NCBI GenBank assembly: GCA_002842045.1
Contig: PHBX01000011.1
Coordinates: 210,610-274,609, forward strand
Direction: 5' to 3'
Length of the DNA: 64,000 bases
Source: Chloroflexi bacterium HGW-Chloroflexi-3
GTDB lineage: Bacteria; Chloroflexota; Anaerolineae; Anaerolineales; Anaerolineaceae
The stretch's first letter is position 1. Each line of letters begins with the position of its first letter. The translations under genes were made by a program, and so were the position numbers. A model generated the notes under the pieces. It saw only the letters and a program-made list of their open reading frames with translations. It was not told the DNA's origin and did not search any database. This document shows, in pieces, positions 1 to 9,036 of this stretch.

Positions 1-674
1 ATTTTCAACCAGCGTGTGTTGACCGTCATCAATTCAGATGCAATTTCATCATCCCGAATGGCTACAATGCTTTTACCCATTGTTGAGTTAACAAAATTCC
101 GGATGATAAAAATTGAAAAAACAACGACCAGAAAAGTCCAAAATATTAACCAAGGAAAACTGACCAGATTATCCATCGCTTTTACAACTTTTCCCATTCC
201 CATAAATCCACGTGGGCCACCAATTGCATCAATATTCTCAATAGCACTTTTAAAAATGAAATTGACGGCTAAGGTGACGATCGCGAGATAATCTCCCCTG
301 GTTCTAAAAGAAGGAATCGCTATCAATAAACTAAAAAGAGCTGCAGCAACACCACCAATGAGAAGAGAAATGGGGAAAATCAGAATTGATAATTCTTCGG
401 GTAAGATAGCTTTTCCAAAAAATGGATTTTCGGTAAGTAAATAGACCGTTAGCAGAGAAGAGGTATAAGCTCCAACACCCATAAAAGCTGCATGTCCTAC
501 GGAAAACTCACCCATATAACCATTGATAAGGTTCAAACTCACGGTCAGAATGATATTAATGCCTATTAATGTAATAATGAATTGAATGTAATTACTGAAC
601 CAACCCAACCAGGATGGCACAATACAAAAGAGAAATGAGATCCCGATGAGCGTAGGCATACCAAAGCGTTTCAT
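1..674 (-). CDS. livM: Branched-chain amino acid ABC transporter permease LivM (3' truncated by window edge)
   Basis: This gene runs off the left edge, so only the N-terminal ~224 residues are visible. Translation from the ATG at 674 (preceded by an AGGAGG-type Shine-Dalgarno) gives a hydrophobic protein with a motif near residue 50 that reads GYMGEFSVGHAAFMGVGAY, the signature of LivM permeases of the HAAT family. LivM pairs with LivH to form the membrane channel of an importer for leucine, isoleucine, valine or related amino acids or amides. It lies 34 bases downstream of livH on the same strand and behind the binding-protein gene, so the three form one operon. The two ATPase genes (livG, livF) would be expected beyond the left edge. 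Substrate specificity cannot be read from sequence alone. Confidence 0.9.
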   Translation of the reverse strand, partial: MKRFGMPTLIGISFLFCIVPSWLGWFSNYIQFIITLIGINIILTVSLNLINGYMGEFSVGHAAFMGVGAYTSSLLTVYLLTENPFFGKAILPEELSILIFPISLLIGGVAAALFSLLIAIPSFRTRGDYLAIVTLAVNFIFKSAIENIDAIGGPRGFMGMGKVVKAMDNLVSFPWLIFWTFLVVVFSIFIIRNFVNSTMGKSIVAIRDDEIASELMTVNTRWLK

Positions 675-708
675 AGATCCTCCTGGATTTTTCTAAAGAT
701 TTGCTAAT

Positions 709-1641
709 TTAAACTTTGGTGCGACGAGGAACACCAAACAGCCCCGTCGGCTTAATTGCCAGGATTAGCAGAAGGACAACAAAGGCAATTAAATCACGAT
801 ACGTTGAAGGTAAGAACGCTGCTACAAATATTTGGGTAAAACCCAAAATATATCCTCCTACCATCGCCCCACGTATGGAGCCAATACCACCAACCACAGC
901 TGCAATGAATGCTTGCCATCCAACTAGCATGCCCATATTAAAACGAAGAATAGGAAATGCGGTTCCGTACATAATACCAGCTAATGCTGCCATTGATGAT
1001 CCGAGCACAAAAGTAAACAAAATAATTTGATCGACAGAAATTCCCATTAATGGTACGGCAAGTCGGTCATAAGAGATAGCTCGCATTGCCATCCCCCAAC
1101 GCGTCTTTTGCACAATCCACCAGAGAATTCCCATGATTAGGAATGAAAGTAAAATAACGTAAATTTTGATATTGGTAACAGTGATCCCGCCAATTGAGTA
1201 AATAATTTTATCGAACAAATTCGGAAACTGACGATCACTGGCTCCCAGCAATGCAAGGTTACCATACTCCAACAAAAGACCAAACATGAGTGCTGTGATC
1301 ACCAGATATAGTCTATGTGCACCTCGATTTCTCAAAGGCCGATAAGCAATTCGTTCGATTGCCACACCTACCAGGGCAGTAATGAACATGGTAGCTACAA
1401 TGGTTAATGGAATGACAACCCAACTTGGCAGATCAAATGGTAATTTTATTTCAAAATTATTGGTTAGAAACGTACCAATGAAATAACCTGTGTAAGCCCC
1501 AACCATAAAAATATCACCGTGCGCAAAATTGATCAGTAACAGTACTCCATATACTAACGTGTACCCAACTGCAATCAAAGCTAAAAAACTACCCCATTGC
1601 ATGGCATTAATAAAATTCTGGATAAAGAAATCGAGAGTCAC
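709..1641 (-). CDS. livH: Branched-chain amino acid ABC transporter permease LivH
   Basis: This ~310-residue polytopic membrane protein carries the LivH signature: GYTLVYGVLLLINFAHGD near the N-terminus, then several transmembrane helices and a conserved GGIGSIRGAMVGG segment. I chose the GTG at 1641 because AAGGAGG lies five bases upstream; the frame is open further upstream to 1728, but that extension looks non-homologous. LivH forms the heterodimeric transmembrane channel with LivM of a high-affinity amino acid importer in the cytoplasmic membrane. The gene sits between the binding-protein gene and livM on one strand with short spacers, consistent with a single transcript. Nothing unusual was seen apart from the non-ATG start. 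Confidence 0.9.
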   Translation of the reverse strand: MTLDFFIQNFINAMQWGSFLALIAVGYTLVYGVLLLINFAHGDIFMVGAYTGYFIGTFLTNNFEIKLPFDLPSWVVIPLTIVATMFITALVGVAIERIAYRPLRNRGAHRLYLVITALMFGLLLEYGNLALLGASDRQFPNLFDKIIYSIGGITVTNIKIYVILLSFLIMGILWWIVQKTRWGMAMRAISYDRLAVPLMGISVDQIILFTFVLGSSMAALAGIMYGTAFPILRFNMGMLVGWQAFIAAVVGGIGSIRGAMVGGYILGFTQIFVAAFLPSTYRDLIAFVVLLLILAIKPTGLFGVPRRTKV

Positions 1642-1760
1642 TAAATCCTCCTTGATGATTTCTGGAATGTTCACGAGAAAATCCAATCTCCCAAACTTGT
1701 TTAGGCAAGCCGGGAAATTGGATTTCAACGATTAACCCGAAAATTTATTCACTTTTATGT

Positions 1761-2936
1761 TTATGGGCAGGCTGAATCATAAGCGATGAATTCACCTTTT
1801 TGAATCTGGACAATGACTGCACATTTGATTGGGTCACCTTGTGCATCAAACGTCATCTTGCCTGTAATGCCATCAAAGTCTTTAATTTTTGCCATACCAT
1901 CACGAATGCAGGTTCGATCATCGGTCAGGTTTCCGGTAATTTTCCCACAATTCTTAATAGCTTGTGTCACAAGCATCATAGAATCCCAGGTTAATGCTGC
2001 AACATCGCCTGGTATGTACTTATAAGCTACATTGTACTTATCGATGAAATCCTTCGTTGCTCCGGTTGCTCCACTGGCAACATAATGGGTGCTGAAATAA
2101 GCGCCTTCACAATCAGAACCACATAATTCTAATAGTTGAGGATCTCCCCAAGAATCACTTCCGACAATCGGTACATCCAAACCAAGATCTTTGGCCTGTG
2201 AAACGATTAAAGGAACTTCCTGGTAATATTGTGGGGTGAAGAGTACTTCACAACCAGAGGATTTGATGGAGGTTAATTGGGCACTGAAGTCTTGATCACC
2301 GGTCGTGAAGCTTTCAAACTTAGCAACAGAACCGGCACCATGTAATTTTTCCCATGCTTCCTTGAAATTATCTGCCAAACCTTTAGGATAGTCACTCGCA
2401 ATATCAAATAAAACACAAGCTTTGGTAGCGTTGAATTTGTTTGTGGCAAAGTTTGCTACCACAGGCCCCTGGAAGGGATCCAGGAATGGAGCTCGAAATA
2501 CCCAGGGTCGATTCAAAGTCGTATTCGGATTGGTTGACCAGGGGCTGATCATTGGAGTCTCTAGGTTATTTGCAACCTCACCTGCCGGGACTGCAGCATT
2601 ACTGGGGTTAGGTCCAACCATTGCAAGGATATTATCCTGACTGATCAATTTATTTGCTGCTGCAGCTGCACCTTCAGCTGTTGCATTGTTATCTTCAATG
2701 ATCAATTCTAATTTGTAATTTTTCCCACCTACATCAATCCCCCCAGCCTCATTAATTTCTTTTACATACATTTCTGCTGCGAATTTACTTTGTTCGCCAA
2801 CTTTTGGCTTATCACCGGTGATCTCAGCATTGATGCCAATTTTGATAGTATCTCCACCCCCAGCAGCGCACGCTGAAGCAAAAAACGCAGTGACAAGTAA
2901 GACAGAAACAATACTAAAGAGCATTTTAATTTTCAT
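1761..2936 (-). CDS. Branched-chain amino acid ABC transporter substrate-binding lipoprotein
   Basis: This is a 391-residue extracytoplasmic solute receptor of the LivJ/LivK (periplasmic-binding type 1) family. Residues 1-24 form a lipoprotein signal with a lipobox ending in Ala-Cys (ASAC, Cys23), so the protein should be tethered to the outer face of the membrane. The mature part opens with IKIGINAEITGDKP, typical of the family, and continues through AMVGPNPSNAAVP, a ligand-pocket segment. It captures amino acids and delivers them to LivH/LivM. It is the first gene of the operon, with about 800 bases of non-coding DNA upstream that must hold the promoter. The exact ligand is unknown; related proteins bind branched-chain amino acids, amides or urea. 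Confidence 0.9.
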   Translation of the reverse strand: MKIKMLFSIVSVLLVTAFFASACAAGGGDTIKIGINAEITGDKPKVGEQSKFAAEMYVKEINEAGGIDVGGKNYKLELIIEDNNATAEGAAAAANKLISQDNILAMVGPNPSNAAVPAGEVANNLETPMISPWSTNPNTTLNRPWVFRAPFLDPFQGPVVANFATNKFNATKACVLFDIASDYPKGLADNFKEAWEKLHGAGSVAKFESFTTGDQDFSAQLTSIKSSGCEVLFTPQYYQEVPLIVSQAKDLGLDVPIVGSDSWGDPQLLELCGSDCEGAYFSTHYVASGATGATKDFIDKYNVAYKYIPGDVAALTWDSMMLVTQAIKNCGKITGNLTDDRTCIRDGMAKIKDFDGITGKMTFDAQGDPIKCAVIVQIQKGEFIAYDSACP

Positions 2937-3744
2937 TTTCTCATCCTTCTCAAACTACACCAGTTATTTTTAAAGAGATTGTTATACGATTGTTACCCTC
3001 AATCCGTATACATCAAAAAGTTAAAAAAACCTATAGTCATCACCTCCAGTTCCAAGAAGAGCATTGATCAGACAGATACCGTTATTGACTAATTTATAGA
3101 TTTTTCAGGAAAAATTTCTGATTGAAGCGGGCATTAAAAAAAGTTTGATGAGCTTGAATCAAGTTAAAAGACAAATAATTTTTCCATGCCTGTTTCTGAT
3201 AAAGAACAAACTATACAGAGTTTACAAATTTTATCTTTTTACTCAATTGACTTAATCATTATACTGATTTGGTATAAAGATGCAAGGAAAATTTCGATAG
3301 GTTTTGTATAATTAAAAAATATTCTGGACTGCTTCTTCAGTTTGGATATCTTTGATTGTCATCAATCACTTAAGAAAGGATAACTTGGAGCACGGATCAG
3401 AAGAACGAAATCTTGCCGGCGGATAAATTTGCATTTTAAAGACTGATTACCAACTATAATTATTATCAAATCGCGTTTGAATTGATTTCCAAAGCTCTCT
3501 CAAAGTGATTTGATATCAGATTTGGTTTGTATCTTGACGAAAGTATTTTTCATTGGGAATCTCAGAAGGGGATTATCATCAATAGACAGGGTAGTATGAT
3601 CAATGAAATGGGTAAGACTGCAAAAAAAGAGATCGAAGGTTTGAAATGGGGAATTATGGATCTGTATCTGCGATTTAGCCTGCATTTAAATTGGAGAAAT
3701 TATCCTGATGAATATAATTTAATGCGTCTTGTTCAGGAGGATTC
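2937..3744. other. Intergenic stretch, no supported gene
   Basis: About 800 AT-rich bases separate the divergent liv operon and the YhhN gene. Short open frames of about 60-73 codons occur on both strands around 3500-3748, but they overlap each other and lack recognisable features, so I do not call them. The region must carry the liv promoter. I see no convincing riboswitch or terminator fold here. Confidence 0.5.
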
Positions 3745-4419
3745 ATGATCTTTCCTCTGGCGATTGCACTGGCGTTTGTTATGCCATTAGAATGGGTTGC
3801 AGCAGGAAAACGCTGGATTAAGGTGCGTTTAATTACAAAACCACTTTCATTGAGTTTGTTAATTTTAATTTTTACACATCTGGGTGGATGGGTTCAACCA
3901 GGGTTTTGGTTTGGTGCTGGTCTTCTATTTTCACTGGTTGGGGATGTAGTCTTATTATTACGCTCGCGGTTCTTTATAGCGGGTTTATTTTCATTTCTGA
4001 TTGCACATGTACTCTATATCATTGGATTTAGCATCGGTACCTTCAATCTAAACGGGTGGGGGTTTATCCCTTTACTTTTAGTGATTAGTCTGGTCATTCT
4101 CGCTTATCCTCGCATTGTAAGAGGTGTACGGCGCAGATTGGAACACAGGAAATTGTGGTTACCTGTGGTTTTGTATATGGTAACCATCACGATCATGTTT
4201 TTATCTGCCTTGATGACCTGGTTTCGCGATCAATGGACAGTTGAAGCAGCTTTAATTGCCAGTGTTGGTGCTCTTTTGTTTACAATTTCGGATACACTTC
4301 TGGCGACTGGCAGGTTTCTGCGCCCGGTGCCGTACGGAAATTTTTTAGTGATGTTCACCTATCATTTAGGCCAATCAGGCATTGCGATTGGCGCATTATT
4401 AATGCTGGGTTTGCTCTAA
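3745..4419 (+). CDS. YhhN/TMEM86-family membrane protein, probable lysoplasmalogenase
   Basis: This 224-residue protein is almost entirely hydrophobic, with about seven or eight predicted transmembrane segments. The pattern GLLFSLVGDVVLLL followed by FIAGLFSFLIAHVLYIIGF matches the YhhN family, whose eukaryotic relative TMEM86 hydrolyses the vinyl-ether bond of lysoplasmalogens. The conserved aspartate of GD and the later SDTLLA segment are typical polar residues within the membrane. Plasmalogens are made by many anaerobic bacteria, which fits an anaerobe. The start ATG at 3745 follows CAGGAGG. The gene converges on the YitT gene with only four bases between stops. Bacterial function is inferred from the family. 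Confidence 0.75.
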   Translation: MIFPLAIALAFVMPLEWVAAGKRWIKVRLITKPLSLSLLILIFTHLGGWVQPGFWFGAGLLFSLVGDVVLLLRSRFFIAGLFSFLIAHVLYIIGFSIGTFNLNGWGFIPLLLVISLVILAYPRIVRGVRRRLEHRKLWLPVVLYMVTITIMFLSALMTWFRDQWTVEAALIASVGALLFTISDTLLATGRFLRPVPYGNFLVMFTYHLGQSGIAIGALLMLGLL

Positions 4420-4423
4420 CATG

Positions 4424-5338
4424 TCAGTTCTTAGCTTCCATTAATGGGTGAAAACCTTCCCCCAGAGCTTCATGTGCCTGTCCAATCACCATAAATGCCC
4501 GCGGGTCAACTTCTTTGACAATTTCCTTTAGTTGCGGAATTTCCGATTGGGTAATGACAGAATAAAGAACAGTGCGTTCTTCATGAGTGTATCCCCCCAT
4601 ACCATGCAGCATGGTGACGCCACGTTCAAGGGTTGTAAAAATTCTTTTGGATACTTCTTCAGGATCATAGGTAATGATCATCGCGGTGCGGTACACAGCT
4701 CTCCCTTCAAAGGCAATCTCAGCTGCCAATCCGCTGACATAAATGACAGCCAGACCATAGAGCGCACGCTCCCAATCGAAGACCAAACCGCCCAATAACA
4801 CCACCAGGGAATCTGTGATCAGATACGATGTGGAGATGGAAATTCCAAATCGATGATTAAGGATACGTCCAAGAATGTCGCTACCGCCACTGGTACCTTT
4901 TCCACGATAGACCATACCCAAACCGATACCATACATCAATCCACCGTAAATACTATTAAGGACCAGATCATCGGTTACCCCTTCAGGGGAGATAAATAAG
5001 ACCAGAAAATCGGTGAAGAAGGAGAATATCAGGATAGCTACAGCTGTCCGTAAGGCAAATCGTAGACCGCCCAGATAGCGCCATCCCAGGATGAAAAGGG
5101 GAATGTTGCCAATTAATATCATCAGGCCGATCGGAAAATTAGTGAGATGATTGATCAACTGGGCTGCTCCACTGACGCCACCGCTCACCAGATAGGCAGG
5201 CACCAGGAAGATGCGCATGGCAAAAGCCTGAATGATCACACCTATAATGATAAAGAAATAATCTTTGAATGTGGAACGGGTAAATTTCATCGTGGAAATA
5301 TCACGGCTTAATTGATTCTTAAAGTCTTTCATGGACAT
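4424..5338 (-). CDS. YitT family membrane protein (DUF161 + DUF2179)
   Basis: This 304-residue protein has an N-terminal membrane part (about residues 25-215, five or six helices) with repeated glycine-rich motifs such as LVSGGVSGAAQL and GKGTSGGSDILG, the hallmark of the YitT/DUF161 family. A C-terminal soluble domain (about 225-290, TAMIITYDPEEVSKRI... through IGQAHEALGEGF) matches DUF2179. The family is widespread in Firmicutes and Chloroflexota and its transport substrate is not established. It is transcribed toward the YhhN gene and divergently from the papain-fold gene. No anomaly was noticed. Confidence 0.8.
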   Translation of the reverse strand: MSMKDFKNQLSRDISTMKFTRSTFKDYFFIIIGVIIQAFAMRIFLVPAYLVSGGVSGAAQLINHLTNFPIGLMILIGNIPLFILGWRYLGGLRFALRTAVAILIFSFFTDFLVLFISPEGVTDDLVLNSIYGGLMYGIGLGMVYRGKGTSGGSDILGRILNHRFGISISTSYLITDSLVVLLGGLVFDWERALYGLAVIYVSGLAAEIAFEGRAVYRTAMIITYDPEEVSKRIFTTLERGVTMLHGMGGYTHEERTVLYSVITQSEIPQLKEIVKEVDPRAFMVIGQAHEALGEGFHPLMEAKN

Positions 5339-5578
5339 AGAACTCCCTCATCTCATCAGCTTTTGACTGATTCGGTCTAATAAATTTTGAATTTCACCAA
5401 TAAATCGAGATCATTTTGTTTCGTTTCAAAAATCATTGTGGTGATGGTATTTAAATGAAACAGCCGTGATTATATCCGGGATTTGTTATCCTGAACATGG
5501 ATGATCTATACCAGTGTAATTAAAGTTTGAAATTAATTTTCATCTATAATCAATGTATCAAATACCCCGGAGGTTTCA

Positions 5579-6892
5579 ATGCAACTCACATTGTTACGAG
5601 GAATTTTGATTTTCGTTGGTATCATTTCTATACTTCTTTTCCCAAAAACAGTCAGTCATGCTACAGAACTAGATTTACCCACTCAATACGATTGGCGAGA
5701 TCATGGCTATGACTTCCCGGTGGGAGATCAGGGCAATTGTAACGCTGGTTATGCATTTGCTGCCGTGGATGCGGTGCAGGCCGCCATCTGGAAAAAAGAT
5801 TCAATTAAATTAGATTTTTCTGAAAATCATGCCAAAGAATGCAACTGGCATGCATTGAATCATTATGCAGGCTTACCCAATACCTGTGAAGGTGGAAATT
5901 TTAAGATGTTAACCAATCTATTCACCCAGCAAGGCTTGGTTCTTGAAACCTGTGATCCTTATGTAGATTATGACACAACCTGTAATACAAGCTGTAAATC
6001 GCAATACTATATCACCGAATGGCAACAATTCAGTCAGGGTTATTCTCAAGCAACTATACCTTTAATCAAACAAAAATTGATTGAATATGGGCCTCTTTAT
6101 ACTCAGATGGATCCAAAGATTTCAGGATTTGAAGGCTATACTGGAGGGTATGTTCTGAATGGAACATCAACAGATCCTAATAATTGGACGCATGGGGTTT
6201 TAATTGTCGGTTGGGATGATGAATTAGGCTCAGCAGGAGCATGGATTGTTAAGAACAGCTATGGGACAGAGTGGGGTGATGGTGGTTACTTTGCCATTGC
6301 CTATGGGAAAGCCGGGATTGGAAGTTCATTGGCGACGGTGACAGGCTGGGAGAGAAATTCAGAATTTAATAAAATTCATTTCTATGATGAAGCCGGGCAC
6401 ACCAATCAAATGAGTGTAAGTGACACAAATTTCTACAGTGGTTCAGCGATGGGGTTGTATCCACTTGCCCCAAATGAAATTCTGCGGGCCGTTGAATTTT
6501 GGACAAATGATGCAGCGATTGTATCCTTTGAAATTTACGAGCAGTTTAATGGAATCGAACCAGTAAATCTCCTGTATCAATCAGCTGAGATAGATATTCT
6601 CTACGCTGGATACCATCATATTAAGATAAACGAGTACCTGGAAATACCAGAAAATAGTGAAATTGCAGTTGTGTTGAATGTGAAGAATGAATCAAAATTT
6701 TTTCCTATTATGCTGGATCATCTTGGCCCTTTATCATTTGATAAAACCTGGTACAGGGATCCGGGAGGAATCTGGCAGTCTTTACCAGCCTGGCAAGGTC
6801 AAAACTTTGAAGGTACCATTCGACTACGCACCTTATCAATTCCCGAAGGGTTAAATCATAAGGTATTCTTACCGATTGTTTCAACGAAATAA
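5579..6892 (+). CDS. Secreted papain-fold (C1 peptidase-like) protein lacking the catalytic cysteine
   Basis: The 437-residue protein has a signal peptide (about residues 1-28) followed by a C1-peptidase domain beginning LDLPTQYDWRDHG, as in mature papain-like enzymes. The catalytic His (H205 in NWTHGVLIVGWDD) and Asn (N226 in WIVKNSYGTEWGDGGYF) are present. The active-site segment reads DQGNCNAGYAFA (residues 50-61) where active enzymes have CGSCWAF: the first, disulfide cysteine is kept (C54) but the catalytic Cys25 position is Gly57 (codon GGT at 5747-5749). The protein is therefore probably not a peptidase and may bind peptides or be a structural relic. The C-terminal ~180 residues resemble a beta-sandwich of the kind found beside such domains, and the protein ends in KVFLPIV, a tail frequent on exported Chloroflexota proteins. 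GGAGG lies upstream of the ATG. Confidence 0.8.
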   Translation: MQLTLLRGILIFVGIISILLFPKTVSHATELDLPTQYDWRDHGYDFPVGDQGNCNAGYAFAAVDAVQAAIWKKDSIKLDFSENHAKECNWHALNHYAGLPNTCEGGNFKMLTNLFTQQGLVLETCDPYVDYDTTCNTSCKSQYYITEWQQFSQGYSQATIPLIKQKLIEYGPLYTQMDPKISGFEGYTGGYVLNGTSTDPNNWTHGVLIVGWDDELGSAGAWIVKNSYGTEWGDGGYFAIAYGKAGIGSSLATVTGWERNSEFNKIHFYDEAGHTNQMSVSDTNFYSGSAMGLYPLAPNEILRAVEFWTNDAAIVSFEIYEQFNGIEPVNLLYQSAEIDILYAGYHHIKINEYLEIPENSEIAVVLNVKNESKFFPIMLDHLGPLSFDKTWYRDPGGIWQSLPAWQGQNFEGTIRLRTLSIPEGLNHKVFLPIVSTK

Positions 6893-6997
6893 TTGTGGAT
6901 GGATGAATTTTACAAATCACAAACCTTTGACATTCTTGCTTCCCAAAGCTAAAATGAAAGAGGATCAATGATCTTTTTCCATAATTAAGGAGGAAAA

Positions 6998-8140
6998 TTG
7001 AGCAAATGGGCTGGTAAGCTCGTTATTGGGTTAACCGGAAATATTGGTACAGGAAAAAGTGTTGTTCGGCGCATGCTGGAACATCTGGGGGCTTTTGGTA
7101 TTGATGCGGATGCGCTTGCACATCGGGCGATTGCCAAAGGCGCGCCGGGATACAAGAAGATTGTTTCCCAATTTGGTCAATGGATGGTAAGCGAAGATGG
7201 AGAGATTGACCGGAAAAAATTGGGTCGATTGGTCTTTAATGATCCTGAGGCTTTGAAAATCCTGGAGGACATTGTTCATCCTCTGGTTTTTCAGGCGCTG
7301 GATTACATTATTAAACGCGTGAAACATAAAGTCATTGTGATTGAAGCCATCAAGCTCCTGGAATCAGAAATCAAAGAAGCGTGCGATAGCATCTGGGTCA
7401 CGCAAACCCCACCCGATGTTCAGCTTGAGCGTTTGGTCATACGCCGGAAAATGAGTATTTTAGATGCCCAACAACGGATTGATGCCCAACCTCCACAGGA
7501 AGAAAAAACAAAAGCAGCCCAGGTAGTTATTGATAATGCCGGTTCTGTGGAGGATACCTGGAAACACGTTTATGATAATTGGTTAAAGCTTGTACCGAAA
7601 CAGGCATCTGAGAGCGAAGCAACCCTGGCTACTGTACAATCCATTCGTGGTGAATTAACCATTCGTAGAGGTACTCCTCGTCGATCCAACGAGATTGCTG
7701 AATTTCTCAACCAATTTCCTGACAACGGTAGGTCTTTCACGCGTCGGGACATCATGGAAGCTTTTGGAGAGAAAGCGTTTCTGATTTTACAGACTGGTGA
7801 GACGATGGTCGGAATTTTGGGGTGGCAGGTTGAAAATCTGATTGCCCGAACTGTAGATCTACGCATTCTTGATCATGTTCCATTTGACAAAGCCATACCT
7901 CTTCTAATCAATGAAATGGAAATAGCTTCAGGAGAATTACAATGTGAGATTTCATTGTTGTTTCTGAACGAAAAGATGGCAAAGTTGGAACAAATCTGGC
8001 ACCCATTAGGTTATGAAATCCGCTCCCCGGATGAATTAAAGGTGATTGCCTGGATGTTTGCAGCACGAGATTCCATGCCAGAAGGCTCCATATTATTATT
8101 CAAAAAATTAAGACAGGATCGTGTGTTAAAACCAATCTAA
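6998..8140 (+). CDS. coaE: Dephospho-CoA kinase with an extra C-terminal domain
   Basis: Residues 1-205 are a complete dephospho-CoA kinase: P-loop GLTGNIGTGKS, the FGIDADALAHR substrate motif and the LERLVIRR lid. The enzyme phosphorylates the 3'-hydroxyl of dephospho-CoA, the last step of CoA synthesis, in the cytoplasm. At 380 residues it is nearly twice the usual ~200. Residues about 210-370 form an additional alpha/beta domain with GNAT-like organisation (FLILQTGETMVGILGWQVENL), which I assign only tentatively. Translation starts at TTG (6998) after AAGGAGG, with no better ATG. It is the first gene of a plus-strand run with cdaA, ybbR and der, spaced by 2-16 bases. Confidence 0.85.
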   Translation: MSKWAGKLVIGLTGNIGTGKSVVRRMLEHLGAFGIDADALAHRAIAKGAPGYKKIVSQFGQWMVSEDGEIDRKKLGRLVFNDPEALKILEDIVHPLVFQALDYIIKRVKHKVIVIEAIKLLESEIKEACDSIWVTQTPPDVQLERLVIRRKMSILDAQQRIDAQPPQEEKTKAAQVVIDNAGSVEDTWKHVYDNWLKLVPKQASESEATLATVQSIRGELTIRRGTPRRSNEIAEFLNQFPDNGRSFTRRDIMEAFGEKAFLILQTGETMVGILGWQVENLIARTVDLRILDHVPFDKAIPLLINEMEIASGELQCEISLLFLNEKMAKLEQIWHPLGYEIRSPDELKVIAWMFAARDSMPEGSILLFKKLRQDRVLKPI

Positions 8141-8152
8141 AGAGAGATTATA

Positions 8153-9034
8153 GTGCCAGAATTTTTGAATGAAATTTTATTTATTTTCCAACGCATCAAC
8201 TGGTTAAGTGTGCTTGACCTGGTGTTGGTTACCCTTATTTTCTTCACGATTCTGACACTCTTACGGGATACACAGGCAACCATCTTATTGCGCGGTGTAA
8301 TATTCCTGGTTATTTTGTTGGCATTATTGACACAATTCATTGAACTGCCTGCGTTTTCCTGGTTAATTCAAACAACCTTACCCGCCCTTCTATTGGCTAT
8401 TCCTGTCATTTTTGCTCCTGAGATACGACGAGGGTTGGAAAGGTTGGGACGAGCTGGATCTTCAAACCTGTTTCGAAGAAATCTGGCTTCGGATGAAGCT
8501 ATTAAAAATACCATGCATATTATCAGTATTGCATGCGCCAGGCTTTCCGCTCGTAGACATGGAGCATTAATTGTGCTGGAAAGAATTGATTCTTTACAGG
8601 AATATGTTCAAACTGGTGTTTATATGGATGCCGTTGTTTCACCAGAATTGTTACTTCAGATATTTTATCCCAATTCACCCTTACACGATGGCGCTGTGGT
8701 GATTTCAGGTAACCGCATTTTAGCAGCCTCCTGTGTCATGCCATTATCCGCAAGTGGTATTTTGAATCGCACACCTGAACGACAAATGGGATTACGTCAC
8801 AGGGCAGCGTTAGGTTCCTCTGAAGCCAGTGATGCAGTGGTCATAGTGGTTTCGGAAGAAACAGGGTCTATTTCGGTCGCTCAGTCCGGCCGTTTGATTC
8901 GAGGATTGGATTCTGATCGATTGGAAAATATGTTAATAGCTCTTTTCCGGCCAGTACCTGGTATCGTTGATTATATAAATATATTTGGATGGAAAATTAG
9001 AATACCCGGTTTACATCATAAGGAGGAAGATTAA
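8153..9034 (+). CDS. cdaA: Membrane diadenylate cyclase CdaA (c-di-AMP synthase)
   Basis: This 293-residue protein has three N-terminal transmembrane helices (about residues 15-85) and a DAC (DisA_N) catalytic domain. The nucleotide-binding and catalytic motifs are visible: DGA in PLHDGAVVISG and RHR in GLRHRAALG. It condenses two ATP to cyclic di-AMP, which controls potassium and osmolyte transport and wall homeostasis. The start is GTG at 8153 with AAAGAGAG upstream. It sits two bases upstream of a YbbR-domain gene, the classical cdaA-cdaR arrangement, in which the YbbR protein regulates the cyclase at the membrane. Confidence 0.93.
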   Translation: MPEFLNEILFIFQRINWLSVLDLVLVTLIFFTILTLLRDTQATILLRGVIFLVILLALLTQFIELPAFSWLIQTTLPALLLAIPVIFAPEIRRGLERLGRAGSSNLFRRNLASDEAIKNTMHIISIACARLSARRHGALIVLERIDSLQEYVQTGVYMDAVVSPELLLQIFYPNSPLHDGAVVISGNRILAASCVMPLSASGILNRTPERQMGLRHRAALGSSEASDAVVIVVSEETGSISVAQSGRLIRGLDSDRLENMLIALFRPVPGIVDYINIFGWKIRIPGLHHKEED

Positions 9035-9036
9035 TC

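Noticed and set aside
3500..3748. Two short opposing frames (61 and 73 codons) in the liv/YhhN spacer
   Set aside because: They overlap each other, have no homologous features and unusual composition.
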